DNA of 64,000 nucleotides from Paraburkholderia sejongensis (GCF_020880815.1 NZ_JAJITD010000010.1:1-64000); one strand, 5' to 3'; shown: positions 53,532-62,057, counted from the stretch's first letter. Program-made: numbers and translations. Notes: a model not told the origin generated them from the letters alone.

Positions 53532-53730
53532 ACGGTAAGCTGTCCTTTTGGCAGTAGAGGCCGACTGCGGAGCAAGTGACCGATTGCGCAATGCCACGCA
53601 CTTCGAGGGTGGCGGCAGCGAAAGGTCGTCGGAAGAGGCAGTGATTATAACTTGCCCCCATCGATCAATTAATGCGCTCTGGATTTTTTGTCCCGCCCGA
53701 CTAGACTGACGGATGTCTTAAAAGCGAGGA

Positions 53731-53736
53731 TATACT
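53731..53736 (+). promoter_or_regulatory. candidate -10 box of the second methyltransferase gene
   Basis: TATACT lies 50 bases before the ATG at 53786 in an AT-rich gap; TGACGG at 53707-53712, 18 bases upstream, could be a poor -35. The 254-base gap 53532-53785 must also serve the leftward FkbM gene. Confidence 0.35.
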
Positions 53737-53785
53737 GGGAGCCGCCGCAGCAGCCTTTTCACGACGCGTCTTTTCGGAGGAGCAA

Positions 53786-55138
53786 ATGGGGTTGAGCAAT
53801 ATGACGCCTTTCAGACAGCTAACTCGCGCATATGGCGCGTTGCTCTCGGCAAGCAACTCGCTGGCTGCGATCGCCAGAAACACATCGGAAGGCAATCATC
53901 CGGCCACATCCAACTTTGAGACGCATGCACTTGCGCAGCAGGTCGCAGCCCTTACTGCAAAGCTGGAGACTCTTTCCGCCCAGCCTCGCTCGAATGAACA
54001 CGCGCCCGGCAGCCTTTCGCAACCTTCGTACGATTTCAATCTGCTGCTGCATCAGGCTCGTAGCGCATTGATGCGCGATATGCCGCCGAACGCCGATCGT
54101 CTGGTTAGCGTCGGTTGTTCCGGTCGGTGGTATTTCGACTGGATCGAACAGACTTATGGCTATGTGAACCAGCATCTTGGAATCGAGTACTACTCACCTA
54201 AACCGGATTCGCTACCGGACAACGTCAAATGGATCGCGAACACCGCCGGAAACATGGAGGCGGTTGCGGACAGGAGTTGCGACTTATTGATTTCCGGGCA
54301 AAACATTGAGCACCTGTGGCCTGACGAGATCGCGGATTTCCTCGTCGAATCCGCGCGCGTCCTAAAAACCGGTGGCACGCTGTGCGTGGACTCTCCTAAT
54401 CGAACAATTACAGAGTTGCTTAATTGGAGTCACCCAGAGCACACGATAGAGCTCACCGCCGTGGAAATGAGGCATCTTCTTCAACTAGCGGGCTTCGAGA
54501 TCTCAAAACAAGCTGGCATCTGGCTGTGCCAGGACCCGCAAACCGCACGCACGTTGCCGCTGGATCCCAACACTGACGATCCCCACTGGTCTGTAGCGGA
54601 GCGTGTGTTTTCGGCCGCGGACAAGCCCGATCACTCGTTTATCTGGTGGATCGAGAGCCGGCGTACGGCACGCGCACCTGATAAGGACGCTATCCGGGCG
54701 TATTTAGCAACGATTTATGCGGTCGCATGGCCCGAACGCATCCAACGACTGATCGTCGTCTCGGGGAAGGCAGAGCATCGCGCAGATGGCGAGTGGCTCA
54801 TCCTGCCACCAGCACACGAGGGACTTGTGTTCTATGGTCCGTACATGCCGTTACGCGCGGGATCGTATCGGATCACGTTCGAGTTCGATCCAGACCCGGC
54901 AGCCGATACCTCTTTCGCCCGATGCGACATCATTGTCGGACAAGAAACCAGGATGCTGGATCAGTGTGAAGTGTTGTCGGGACAGACGCACGTAACTTTC
55001 GAGATTCAGATCCACAAAATGGAATTTGGTGCTCAGTTCCGCTGTATCAGTCTCGGTCGCTCAGGATTTGCGGTGCGCAGACATATCACTTTGGTTGAAA
55101 CGGTGAACGAAACGTCCTCCTTGGCTGAAGCTCCTTGA
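53786..55138 (+). CDS. class I SAM-dependent methyltransferase with C-terminal beta domain
   Basis: A 450-residue protein. After a polar, partly helical N-terminus (1-95), the methyltransferase fold spans about 100-290: RLVSVGCSGRWYFDWIE as the SAM-binding glycine region, DLLISGQNIEHLWPDEI, and RVLKTGGTLCVDSPNR. Residues about 320-450 look like a beta-sandwich sugar-binding or accessory module. It probably modifies the same glycan as the neighbouring genes, from which it is divergently transcribed. CGGAGGAG gives a strong ribosome site. Base use is AT-richer than the core genes. Confidence 0.82.
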   Translation: MGLSNMTPFRQLTRAYGALLSASNSLAAIARNTSEGNHPATSNFETHALAQQVAALTAKLETLSAQPRSNEHAPGSLSQPSYDFNLLLHQARSALMRDMPPNADRLVSVGCSGRWYFDWIEQTYGYVNQHLGIEYYSPKPDSLPDNVKWIANTAGNMEAVADRSCDLLISGQNIEHLWPDEIADFLVESARVLKTGGTLCVDSPNRTITELLNWSHPEHTIELTAVEMRHLLQLAGFEISKQAGIWLCQDPQTARTLPLDPNTDDPHWSVAERVFSAADKPDHSFIWWIESRRTARAPDKDAIRAYLATIYAVAWPERIQRLIVVSGKAEHRADGEWLILPPAHEGLVFYGPYMPLRAGSYRITFEFDPDPAADTSFARCDIIVGQETRMLDQCEVLSGQTHVTFEIQIHKMEFGAQFRCISLGRSGFAVRRHITLVETVNETSSLAEAP

Positions 55139-55348
55139 GCAGACTGCAAGGCCCGTATTAAACGTCAGCCGTCGGGAATGGGGCGCGGATTACGCCAAGG
55201 CTTGACACTGTCCACGGTCCACTGTCAGTTGAGACTTCCAGTCGTTGATGTGATGGAAGGCCGGGCGCCCATTGCGCCAGGCTAGAGCGGTACGGACACA
55301 TTGCGATGAAACTAGCACGTCCGCCTATACCCACGCCGACCTTCTCCG

Positions 55349-55390
55349 CAAAAAACAAAAGGGCTACGCGAAAAAAATCGCGTAGCCCTT
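55349..55390 (-). terminator. intrinsic terminator after tRNA-Arg
   Basis: On the minus strand a 10-base stem (GGGCTACGCG/CGCGTAGCCC, extended by AA/TT) is followed by TTTTGTTTTTTG. It lies 10 bases after the tRNA 3' end. Confidence 0.92.
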
Positions 55391-55399
55391 CGATCTGAC

Positions 55400-55476
55400 T
55401 GGTACGGCAGGAGGGGCTCGAACCCCCGACCCTCGGCTTAGAAGGCCGATGCTCTATCCAGCTGAGCTACTGCCGT
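55400..55476 (-). tRNA. tRNA-Arg (anticodon TCT)
   Basis: A 77-base cloverleaf with encoded CCA. Acceptor ACGGCAG pairs with CTGCCGT, D arm GCTC/GAGC, anticodon stem TCGGC/GCCGA around loop CTTCTAA, and T arm GGGGG-TTCGAGC-CCCTC region with the TTCGA loop. It reads AGA codons. Its 3' end faces the AT-rich glycan islet, a usual place for integrated DNA. Confidence 0.97.
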
Positions 55477-55586
55477 ATTGACTGGCGCCTGCACCGAAGC
55501 GCAACGCGCGGCGAACCGCGCGACCCGATGCAAGCTGAAATTCTAACTGAGCGGGGTCCGGATTATAACCGATCGCCCGCACCGCC

Positions 55587-56417
55587 TCAGACCGGCTGCG
55601 GATGCAGCATGAACCAGCCGAGAAACACGATCCCCGCGATCACGCAGTACACCCCGAACGAGCCGAGACGTCCGCGGCCTTCGAAATAGCGCATCAGGAA
55701 TCGCACACTCAGATACGCGGCGATCAGCGTCAGCACGCCGCCGAGCAGCGCGTCGGCCAACTGGTCCGGCGCATGCAGCAGCTTCGGCAGTTCGAGCAGG
55801 CCGGCCGCGAAGATGATCGGCGTGCCGAGCAGGAACGAAAACTCCGCGGCCTTCTCGGCGGTCAGGCCCGCCGCGTTGCCGGCGATCATCGTCAGACCGC
55901 TGCGCGAAAAGCCCGGAATCAGCGCGCCGATCTGTGCGAGACCGACGAAGAAAGCCTGGCGGAACGTCAATTTCTCCGGTGCCCGATGCGCGCGCGCCCG
56001 TTGCAGACGATCGCCGACCCACAGCAGCACGCCGTTGACGATCAGCGCAATCGCGACGATCCGCAGATCATGAAAAATTCGCTCGAGGTGCTTTTCCAGC
56101 AGAAGGCCAACCAGACCCGCGGGAATCGTGCCGATGATCAGCGCCCACATCATGTGGCCGTCGTCATTGCGGCGGCCGCCGAGCGACGCGAAGAAGCCGC
56201 GCACCAGCGCGCACCAGCGCGCGCGGAAGTACCACAGCAGCGCGAAAGCGGTGCCCAGATGAAGCGCGACGAGGAACGGCAGCAGCTGCGGCGCATGCTT
56301 ATCGATATGCATGCCGAACAATGCGGGCACGAGCAGCGTGTGGCCGAGGCTGCTCACCGGAAACAGTTCGGTGACGCCTTGCAGCACGCTCAGGAAAATC
56401 AGAAACGACAGGTTCAC
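55587..56417 (-). CDS. uppP: undecaprenyl-diphosphatase
   Basis: A 276-residue inner-membrane BacA/UppP phosphatase that recycles the undecaprenyl carrier for peptidoglycan and surface glycans. It has the acidic motif QGVTELFPVSSLGH near residues 14-27 and PGFSRSGLTM near 170, with about eight hydrophobic segments. The GTG at 56417 (VNLSFLIFLS) is chosen, with AAGGA seven bases upstream; the ATG 15 codons earlier would add a basic leader that does not fit the family. The sequence resembles the family's shorter, divergent branch, so a second copy may exist elsewhere. Confidence 0.93.
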   Translation of the reverse strand: MNLSFLIFLSVLQGVTELFPVSSLGHTLLVPALFGMHIDKHAPQLLPFLVALHLGTAFALLWYFRARWCALVRGFFASLGGRRNDDGHMMWALIIGTIPAGLVGLLLEKHLERIFHDLRIVAIALIVNGVLLWVGDRLQRARAHRAPEKLTFRQAFFVGLAQIGALIPGFSRSGLTMIAGNAAGLTAEKAAEFSFLLGTPIIFAAGLLELPKLLHAPDQLADALLGGVLTLIAAYLSVRFLMRYFEGRGRLGSFGVYCVIAGIVFLGWFMLHPQPV

Positions 56418-56633
56418 GCGGCGGTCCTTGTAAGGAAAGTGGCGGGGAACTGCGCGCCGCACAAAGCAAAGGTTCGGCGCGTCAAAAGCGCACCGATTAT
56501 GCCTGGCAGCCAGCGCAGCGCCAAGCGGTCAGGCCACATTCGGGGAGATATTGACGCGCTGCGACACAACTTCACACGGTTGTTACGCGAGGGCAAGGAA
56601 AGCGGCCCGAGCGACCGCAATCGAGGAGTAATA

Positions 56634-56777
56634 ATGTTGAAAGCCATTCGCAACGATGAGCATGCAAAACGCTCGACGGACGCATTAAACGCGAACAGCG
56701 AAAAGGCGAAACTGTCTGAGGCGAAACGGTGCCCCGCAGCGGTGGCAGCCGCCGCTCAGTCCGGCAACGGCCAATGA
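56634..56777 (+). CDS. putative 47-residue protein of unknown function
   Basis: GAGGAGTAATA directly before ATG is a near-ideal ribosome site. The product starts MLKAIRNDEHAKRS, is charged and Ala-rich, and has neither a signal peptide nor a membrane segment. No family recognised. It lies in the 650-base gap between uppP and an epimerase-like gene and faces the 28-codon gene below. The gap 56418-56633 otherwise shows no gene. Confidence 0.5.
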   Translation: MLKAIRNDEHAKRSTDALNANSEKAKLSEAKRCPAAVAAAAQSGNGQ

Positions 56778-56800
56778 GAATCAGCGAAACCCAGCGAAAC

Positions 56801-56887
56801 TCAACGTTTGAGCGAGTGGAAAAAGAAATACGTACTTGCCGTGAACATACCGAACAACGCGACCGCCATTGCCATTGCGAGATCCAT
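56801..56887 (-). CDS. putative 28-residue single-span membrane protein
   Basis: AGGAGGGCACG before the ATG at 56887 is an excellent ribosome site. The peptide starts MDLAMAMAVALFGMF, continues hydrophobic through TASTYFFF, and ends HSLKR, so one membrane helix with a basic cytosolic end. Size and layout resemble small accessory subunits of membrane complexes, but no family is recognised. It ends 23 bases from the convergent 47-residue gene. A GATAAT about 50 bases upstream could be a -10. The remaining bases up to 57068 hold no gene. Confidence 0.62.
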   Translation of the reverse strand: MDLAMAMAVALFGMFTASTYFFFHSLKR

Positions 56888-57068
56888 CGTGCCCTCCTGA
56901 GCCGAACCGCCCGGGAGTCAGAATTGCCGGACGCTCGGCAGATTATCGGCAAGGTTCGCGCTATCGCGACACTCGCAATTTCCCCAGAAGGGTTTCCCCG
57001 TAGCACAAAGCAGCGCAAAATCGCGGTTCCGCGCCCCCGTCAACCTCTTATCTGGCTATTCATTCACC

Positions 57069-57977
57069 ATGCCCCTCTCCCCGGAACAGGACATTCTCGA
57101 GATCGACCAGGACGCGTCGGTGCTCCGCTTTTCGCCGCAGGCCGGCGGCCGTCTGCTGTCGTGGATCATCGACGGCGAAGAAGTCATCCACTGGCCCGAG
57201 CACGCGGACTGGAGCGTGCCGGCCCGCATTCGCGGCGGCAATCCGCTGCTGTTTCCGTTTCTCGGCCGCCATCGCGTCGACGGCAAGATCGGCTACTGGC
57301 GCGATGAGCAGGGCACGGTACGCGAGCTGCCGATGCACGGCTTCGCGCGCGACCTGCCGTTCGAGGCTCACGCCGACGTGCGCGGCGCCGGCCTGCGGAT
57401 GGTGCTGACCGACACCCCGGCAACCCGCGCGGCCTATCCGTTCGGCTTTCGCTTCGAAGCCGCGTACGAGCTGATCGACGCGCGCACGCTGGAGGTCACG
57501 TTCACCACCACCAACACCGGCGATACGCGGCTGCCCTACTACGCCGGCCACCATTTCTACTTCACGCTGCCACACACGCAGCGCGCGGACACCACGCTCG
57601 AACTGCCGCGCACCGAGCGTTGCCATCAGCAGGAAGACGGCTCGATCAGCGCCGCCGAGCCGGGCGCGCCGCGCTACACGCTCGACGAAGCGCGCATCCA
57701 CGACCGCTTCCACTGTCTCGCCGGCACGCCCGATCAACCGGTGCGGCTGATCGCGCCGGGCCTCCAGCGCGTGATCACGATCGATCTGCAACGGCCCGGC
57801 TCGGTGCCCTGGTACGCGGTGACGACCTGGACCGAGACGCCTCAATCGGACTTCTACTGCGTCGAGCCGTGGCTCGGCCTGCCGGATGCGATTCACAACG
57901 GCCGGGGCTTGCGCTGGATCAAACCGGGCCAGACCGAAACGGCGACGCTGCGAATCAGCGTCGAAAAGACGGGCTGA
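57069..57977 (+). CDS. aldose 1-epimerase family protein
   Basis: A 302-residue galactose-mutarotase-like beta-sandwich enzyme. It has GGRLLSWIIDGEEVIHWP near residue 27, FPFLGRHRVDGK with the arginine, LPMHGFARD with a catalytic-type histidine near 93, the second histidine region YYAGHHFYFTL near 160, and the glutamate in YCVEPWLGLPDA near 265. It interconverts anomers of a sugar or sugar-phosphate; substrate unknown. No clear ribosome site precedes the ATG. A G/C hairpin (57980-58005, GTGACGCGGCCG/CGGCCGCGTTAC) lies immediately after the stop and may end the transcript, although it lacks a T-run. Confidence 0.85.
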   Translation: MPLSPEQDILEIDQDASVLRFSPQAGGRLLSWIIDGEEVIHWPEHADWSVPARIRGGNPLLFPFLGRHRVDGKIGYWRDEQGTVRELPMHGFARDLPFEAHADVRGAGLRMVLTDTPATRAAYPFGFRFEAAYELIDARTLEVTFTTTNTGDTRLPYYAGHHFYFTLPHTQRADTTLELPRTERCHQQEDGSISAAEPGAPRYTLDEARIHDRFHCLAGTPDQPVRLIAPGLQRVITIDLQRPGSVPWYAVTTWTETPQSDFYCVEPWLGLPDAIHNGRGLRWIKPGQTETATLRISVEKTG

Positions 57978-58043
57978 GAGTGACGCGGCCGCCCGGCCGC
58001 GTTACTCCGGTGCGCCGTTTGTCAGCACCCGGCCGCACCTCAC

Positions 58044-58065
58044 CCGCACCCGTTCGCGGGTGCGG
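58044..58065. other. UUCG hairpin upstream of nlpD
   Basis: CCGCACCCG and CGGGTGCGG flank a TTCG tetraloop, 84 bases before the nlpD start. There is no T-run on either side, so it may be a stable leader element or part of a terminator for the preceding gene. Confidence 0.5.
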
Positions 58066-58149
58066 CCATGCAAAACCGTTAGAATCGAACGCTTTGTCTC
58101 CTCTGCCGCGTGATCGGGATCGGCGCGCGGCGGCGCTTTGCGAGGTCCA

Positions 58150-58866
58150 ATGCTGGAAACAACAAGAATCAAACGACTCGGCTGCGCGGCACTGCTCGCG
58201 CTGCTCGCCGCGTGCGGATCGGCACCGGTGGGTCCGGGCTACTACCGGGTCGAACGGGGCGATACGCTGTCGAAAATCGCGCGCGGCAACCGTCAGTCGG
58301 TGCAAAACATCGCGCGCTGGAACAACCTGAGCAACCCCGACGCGATCGAGGTCGGTCAGGTGCTGCGCGTCGCGCCGCCGGCCGGCGCCGCCTCGACGAG
58401 CGGCGCGATCCGCAGCGGCAACAACGGCGGCGCAAGCGCGTCGGCGTCGGCCGCGCCGCGCACGGCACCCGCCGACACTGGCGCGACCGCCGCGCCCGCC
58501 GCGATCTCGCTGGTGTGGCCGACCGACGGCAACGTGATCCGCCGCTTCGACGGCTCGAACTCGAAGGGCATCGATATTGCCGCGGCACCCGGCACGCCGG
58601 TCGTCGCCGCGGCACCGGGCACCGTCGTGTATGCGGGCAACGGTTTGCGCGGCTACGGCAATCTGCTGATCCTCAAGCACGACGCCGAGTATCTGACCGC
58701 GTATGCGCACAACCGCGCGCTGTTCGTGAAAGAAGGCGAAGCGGTCAAGCGCGGTCAGAAAATCGCCGAAATGGGCGACACCGACAGCGATCGCACGATG
58801 CTGCATTTCGAGCTGCGCTATCAGGGCCGCTCGATCGATCCGTCGAAGGCGCTACCGCCGCGTTAA
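58150..58866 (+). CDS. nlpD: NlpD-like LysM/M23 lipoprotein, amidase activator
   Basis: A 238-residue outer-membrane lipoprotein. Lipobox LLAAC near residue 22 is followed by a LysM domain (YRVERGDTLSKIARGNRQSV, about 32-75), an Ala/Ser-rich linker, and a C-terminal LytM/M23 domain (about 125-238). The M23 domain lacks the first metal histidine (NSKGIDIAAAPG) and the HxH site (MLHFELRY), as in NlpD/EnvC, which do not cut peptidoglycan but activate amidases at division. ATG at 58150 with GCGAGGT upstream is preferred to the TTG at 58138. It is not next to rpoS or surE here. Confidence 0.9.
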   Translation: MLETTRIKRLGCAALLALLAACGSAPVGPGYYRVERGDTLSKIARGNRQSVQNIARWNNLSNPDAIEVGQVLRVAPPAGAASTSGAIRSGNNGGASASASAAPRTAPADTGATAAPAAISLVWPTDGNVIRRFDGSNSKGIDIAAAPGTPVVAAAPGTVVYAGNGLRGYGNLLILKHDAEYLTAYAHNRALFVKEGEAVKRGQKIAEMGDTDSDRTMLHFELRYQGRSIDPSKALPPR

Positions 58867-59012
58867 GCGGGCGCAGCGGGCCGCGGCGCGCCGCCCCGCG
58901 GCCCGGTAACCCGGCCCCCAGACGCGGCAACCCGGCGTGCTATAAACAACGCTCATTCGCGGCGGCGTGGCCTCAGGCCGCGCCGCCTCCCGCTATTTGC
59001 AAGGAATCCGAC

Positions 59013-59339
59013 ATGAAGAGCGCATTGGCGCGCGTCGCGACAGCCGCGGCGCTCGGTGCAGGTCTGCTGACGCTCGGCAGCCTCGGCGGCTGTTCGACCA
59101 CCACCACGATGACCTATTTGCCGAGCGGCGACGCCGGCTTTGCGATCAACTGCAGCGGCACCGATGCGAGCACCAGTTGGGCCGAGTGCTACAAGCGCGC
59201 CGGCGAGACCTGCGGCAGCTATGGATACGACGTGATATCGAAGGACGTCGACAACGGTGCGACTTCCGGCGGCACGATCGGCGGCATTTTTGGCGCAAAC
59301 GTGAAAAACCGCTCGATGGTGATTCGCTGCAAACAGTAA
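59013..59339 (+). CDS. small lipoprotein of unknown function
   Basis: A 108-residue protein with a signal and lipobox LGGC near residue 27 (LGAGLLTLGSLGGCSTTTT). The mature part has four cysteines (INCSGTD, WAECYKRAGETCGSYGYDV, MVIRCKQ), likely forming disulfides, and a Gly-rich GGTIGGIFGAN. Such small lipoproteins are common in Burkholderia. AAGGAATCCGAC precedes the ATG. It follows nlpD by 146 bases. Confidence 0.82.
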   Translation: MKSALARVATAAALGAGLLTLGSLGGCSTTTTMTYLPSGDAGFAINCSGTDASTSWAECYKRAGETCGSYGYDVISKDVDNGATSGGTIGGIFGANVKNRSMVIRCKQ

Positions 59340-59411
59340 GGTTTCTCGAATAACGATTCCCGCTTGAACGCTGTTCCGCGTTAGCTGGCGCGTGTGATCT
59401 CACCGCGCCGG

Positions 59412-59519
59412 CTAGCGGCGCAGTCGGCGCCCCGAGAGCGGATCGATGCGAGCGGCAAAGCGCAGCAGCAGCGCCAGCGCAAACGGCCAGAGGCCGACGA
59501 AGATGAGCAACCAGGTCAT
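59412..59519 (-). CDS. putative 35-residue membrane protein
   Basis: The frame starts MTWLLIFVGLWPFALALLLR, one clear membrane helix, and ends with a basic DPLSGRRLRR tail. The composition is convincing, but no ribosome site is visible before the ATG at 59519, so this call is uncertain. It is opposite to the lipoprotein gene, whose stop is 72 bases away. Confidence 0.35.
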   Translation of the reverse strand: MTWLLIFVGLWPFALALLLRFAARIDPLSGRRLRR

Positions 59520-59642
59520 GGGCCGCGCACGAAAAATAATCCGCCATCATCGGGCGCGCGTGTGAATTCGCGGTGAATACATTCAAACTCGCCACTCGCG
59601 ACCACGTAATCCACGCCACGTAATCGCCGACGTAAAAACAGA

Positions 59643-59671
59643 CAAAAAAAAGCCCGGCACGAGGCCGGGCT
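59643..59671 (-). terminator. orphan intrinsic terminator on the minus strand
   Basis: On the minus strand AGCCCGGC and GCCGGGCT flank a 5-base loop and are followed by a run of T. It is correctly shaped to end a transcript coming from the right, yet no recognised minus-strand gene lies in 59672-60366. It could also precede the 35-residue frame, acting as an attenuator or ending a small RNA. Confidence 0.85.
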
Positions 59672-60366
59672 AACGGGGGTTCGGCGCATATCGGCAAAGG
59701 ACCGGTTCACCATGCGCCAGAACGAAATCTAACAATCCCCATTTACCAGCGCAATCGCTTAATGTCGCGGTCAATGTTACTCGCCGTACGGTTTTCGCAA
59801 ACCGTGAATCGGCAATGTCGGAATGCGACCGGCCAAATGCGCCGACCGCGCGATATCGATATCGATCAGTCAAACGATTCGAAATACCTGAAGGCCGCAC
59901 CAGCCAATGCGCTGCGCATGTCTGCGGAAATCGGCCGAAAAATGCCTGACGAATAGGCTGTGGCTGTTTTTAACTAACCGGTACGGCGTAATGGCACCGG
60001 TTTGTCCATGTTAAAGACTTGGTGCGCAACCGCACGTAACGCAGCGAATAGTTTTCACCGCACCTGTGAATAAGCGGCGCTAATTCATCACAACAAAAAT
60101 TCGCGAACAGCGAAACCATAATAGCGGCAAATACACCGACCAATGAACCGCGCGGCCCAAACTCCGCTATTCGCTTCCACCACTCGTTCACTAACTGGAC
60201 ATTAAAGCGAAGCATCGCGTCGCTACAAACGCCGCGCCGTTGCCATTGAATCCGCTCGCATCACGGTTCAGAATCGAAAACTCGATTCAACCGGCTCCCC
60301 GCATTAGCGCGCCGCCCGCGCGCGCCGATGGTTTATAGTGACGGCCCCGTCCGACCCGCGCATACG
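59672..60366. other. gene-poor region, possible small-RNA locus
   Basis: About 700 bases less GC-rich than the rest. It holds an inverted repeat AACCGGT/ACCGGTT (59976-60002) and the palindrome GATATCGATATC near 59854. Frames on the minus strand (up to 81 codons, 59970-60215, starting MLRFNVQLVNEWWKRIAEFG) lack ribosome sites. The right end contains the DUF2288 promoter region. With the terminator at 59643-59671, a minus-strand non-coding RNA is possible. Confidence 0.4.
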
Positions 60367-60675
60367 ATGAATTCCAACGACGCCTCCCACAGCCCCCTGT
60401 ACGCGAAGCTGCTTGGCGAAACCGCCAAGATCGGCTGGAGCGAACTCGAACGTTTCTTTGCGCGCGGCATGCTGCTGCGCGTCGCGCGCGACCTCGATCT
60501 CGTCAGCGTCGCCGAGGCGATCGCCAGCGACGACACCGCCCAGGTCACGCAATGGCTGTCCGCGGGCCTCGTCGAACGCGTGCAGGCGGAGACCGCCGCC
60601 GACTTCGCCGCGCGCGACCCCGACTTGTGGGCGGTCGTCGTGTCGCCGTGGGTCTGCGTGCAGGAGCGCTCTTGA
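60367..60675 (+). CDS. DUF2288 family protein
   Basis: A 102-residue cytosolic protein recognised by LYAKLLGETAKIGWSELERF at the N-terminus and the DLDLVSVAEAIASDDTAQV segment, both typical of DUF2288. Function unknown. Its stop codon overlaps the TTG start of the downstream MATE gene, so the two are translationally coupled. An earlier in-frame start 13 codons upstream is less likely. Confidence 0.82.
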   Translation: MNSNDASHSPLYAKLLGETAKIGWSELERFFARGMLLRVARDLDLVSVAEAIASDDTAQVTQWLSAGLVERVQAETAADFAARDPDLWAVVVSPWVCVQERS

Positions 60676-62057
60676 GCGACGCCGCGCCCGAGGCCGCGAA
60701 GCCCGGGCACGCCGACCCTGCCCCCGACGGCGCGGCGCCCGCGGTGCCGGTACGCTGGCATCGCCGGGTGCTCGCACTCGCGTTTCCGATCGTCCTCGCC
60801 AACCTGACGCAACCGATCCTCGGCGCGGTCGATACCGCCGTCGCCGGTCATCTGGACGGCGCGGCGTACCTGGGCGGCGTCGCGCTCGGCGGACTGTTCT
60901 TCAACTTCGTGTTCTGGGGCTTCGGCTTCCTGCGCATGGGCACCACCGGCCTCGTCGCGCAGGCGCACGGCGCGGGCCGTGACGACGAGTTGCGCTATAC
61001 CGTGCTGCGCGCGCTGTTGCTGGCCGCCGGGATCGGCGCGTTCGTGCTGCTCGTGCAGCAACCGCTGATCGGCTACGCGTTGCGCCTGATCGGCGGCAGC
61101 GACGCGGTGCAGCGCCACGCGCTGGTCTATTGCCATGCGCGCATCTGGGCCGCACCGCTCGCGCTCGGCAACTACGTGGTGCTCGGCTGGCTGCTCGGCA
61201 CGCAGCGCGTGCGGCTCGCGCTGCTGTCGCAGGTGTTCATCAATAGCGTGAACATCGTCGCGGTGCTGCTCTACGTGTACGCGTTCGATTGGGGCGTGGC
61301 CGGCATCGGCGCAGCCACCGCGACCGCCGACGCGCTCGGCTTCGTGCTCGGTCTCGCGCTGTTGTGGCACGGCCGGCCGCGCGGTCTACCGGCGCTCGAG
61401 CGCGCCGCGCTGTTCGACGGCGCGGCGTTGAAGCGGCTCGTCGTGCTCAATCGCGACATCTTCGTGCGCACGCTGTGTCTGCTGGGGTCGTTCGGCTGGT
61501 TTGCGCATCTCGGCGCGCGCCAGGGCGACGCGACGCTCGCCGCCAACGCGCTGCTGCTCAATTTCCAGACCTTCATGGCGTACGGTCTCGACGGCTTCGC
61601 GCATGCGGCCGAGGCGCTGGTCGGCGCGGCGATCGGCGCGCGCGACCGGCACGGCTTCGTGCAGGCGGTCAAGGTCACCGCGCTGTGGTCGGCGCTCGGC
61701 GCGATCGGCTTTTCGTTCGCGTATTGGGGCGCGGGCGCGTGGATCATCGAACGTCTGACCGATCAGGCCGCGGTGCGCGCCGCGGCGCAAACCTACTTGC
61801 CGTGGGCCGCGTTGTCGCCGGTGATTTCCGTTTGGGGATTCCTGCTCGACGGCGTGTTTATCGGCGCGACGCGCACGCGCGAACTGATGGTGTCGATGGT
61901 GATCTCGCTCGCGGTGTTCGTGGCGGCATCGTCCACGTTGCTCGCCGTGCAAGGCAATCACGGCTTGTGGATCGCGTTGCTGATCTTCATGGCCGCGCGC
62001 GGGGTGACGTTGGGGCGGTATTTGCCGGGGGTCGCGCGGGGGATCGGGGCGGCATAG
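60672..62057 (+). CDS. MATE-family efflux protein (DinF-like)
   Basis: A 461-residue inner-membrane transporter with about twelve hydrophobic helices. The N-terminal ALAFPIVLANLTQPILGAVD and AYLGGVALGGLFFNFVFWGFGFLRMGTTGL-type segments are those of DinF-like MATE proteins that export cationic drugs or metabolites against Na+ or H+. The start is TTG at 60672: AGGAG lies six bases before it, its bases overlap the DUF2288 stop, and no ATG occurs before the first helix in this frame. Confidence 0.88.
   Translation: MSDAAPEAAKPGHADPAPDGAAPAVPVRWHRRVLALAFPIVLANLTQPILGAVDTAVAGHLDGAAYLGGVALGGLFFNFVFWGFGFLRMGTTGLVAQAHGAGRDDELRYTVLRALLLAAGIGAFVLLVQQPLIGYALRLIGGSDAVQRHALVYCHARIWAAPLALGNYVVLGWLLGTQRVRLALLSQVFINSVNIVAVLLYVYAFDWGVAGIGAATATADALGFVLGLALLWHGRPRGLPALERAALFDGAALKRLVVLNRDIFVRTLCLLGSFGWFAHLGARQGDATLAANALLLNFQTFMAYGLDGFAHAAEALVGAAIGARDRHGFVQAVKVTALWSALGAIGFSFAYWGAGAWIIERLTDQAAVRAAAQTYLPWAALSPVISVWGFLLDGVFIGATRTRELMVSMVISLAVFVAASSTLLAVQGNHGLWIALLIFMAARGVTLGRYLPGVARGIGAA

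Noticed and set aside
55400..55476. tRNA-Arg as an att site duplicated at the left edge of the glycan islet
   Set aside because: No copy of the tRNA 3' end was found near 49431-49487; only an unrelated 10-base repeat flanks the islet.
58150..58866. Active M23 endopeptidase
   Set aside because: The metal-binding histidines of the M23 domain are missing, so an NlpD-type activator is the better reading.
59970..60215. An 81-codon minus-strand frame with a hydrophobic patch
   Set aside because: No ribosome site, unusual composition in the second half; kept only as part of the gene-poor region description.
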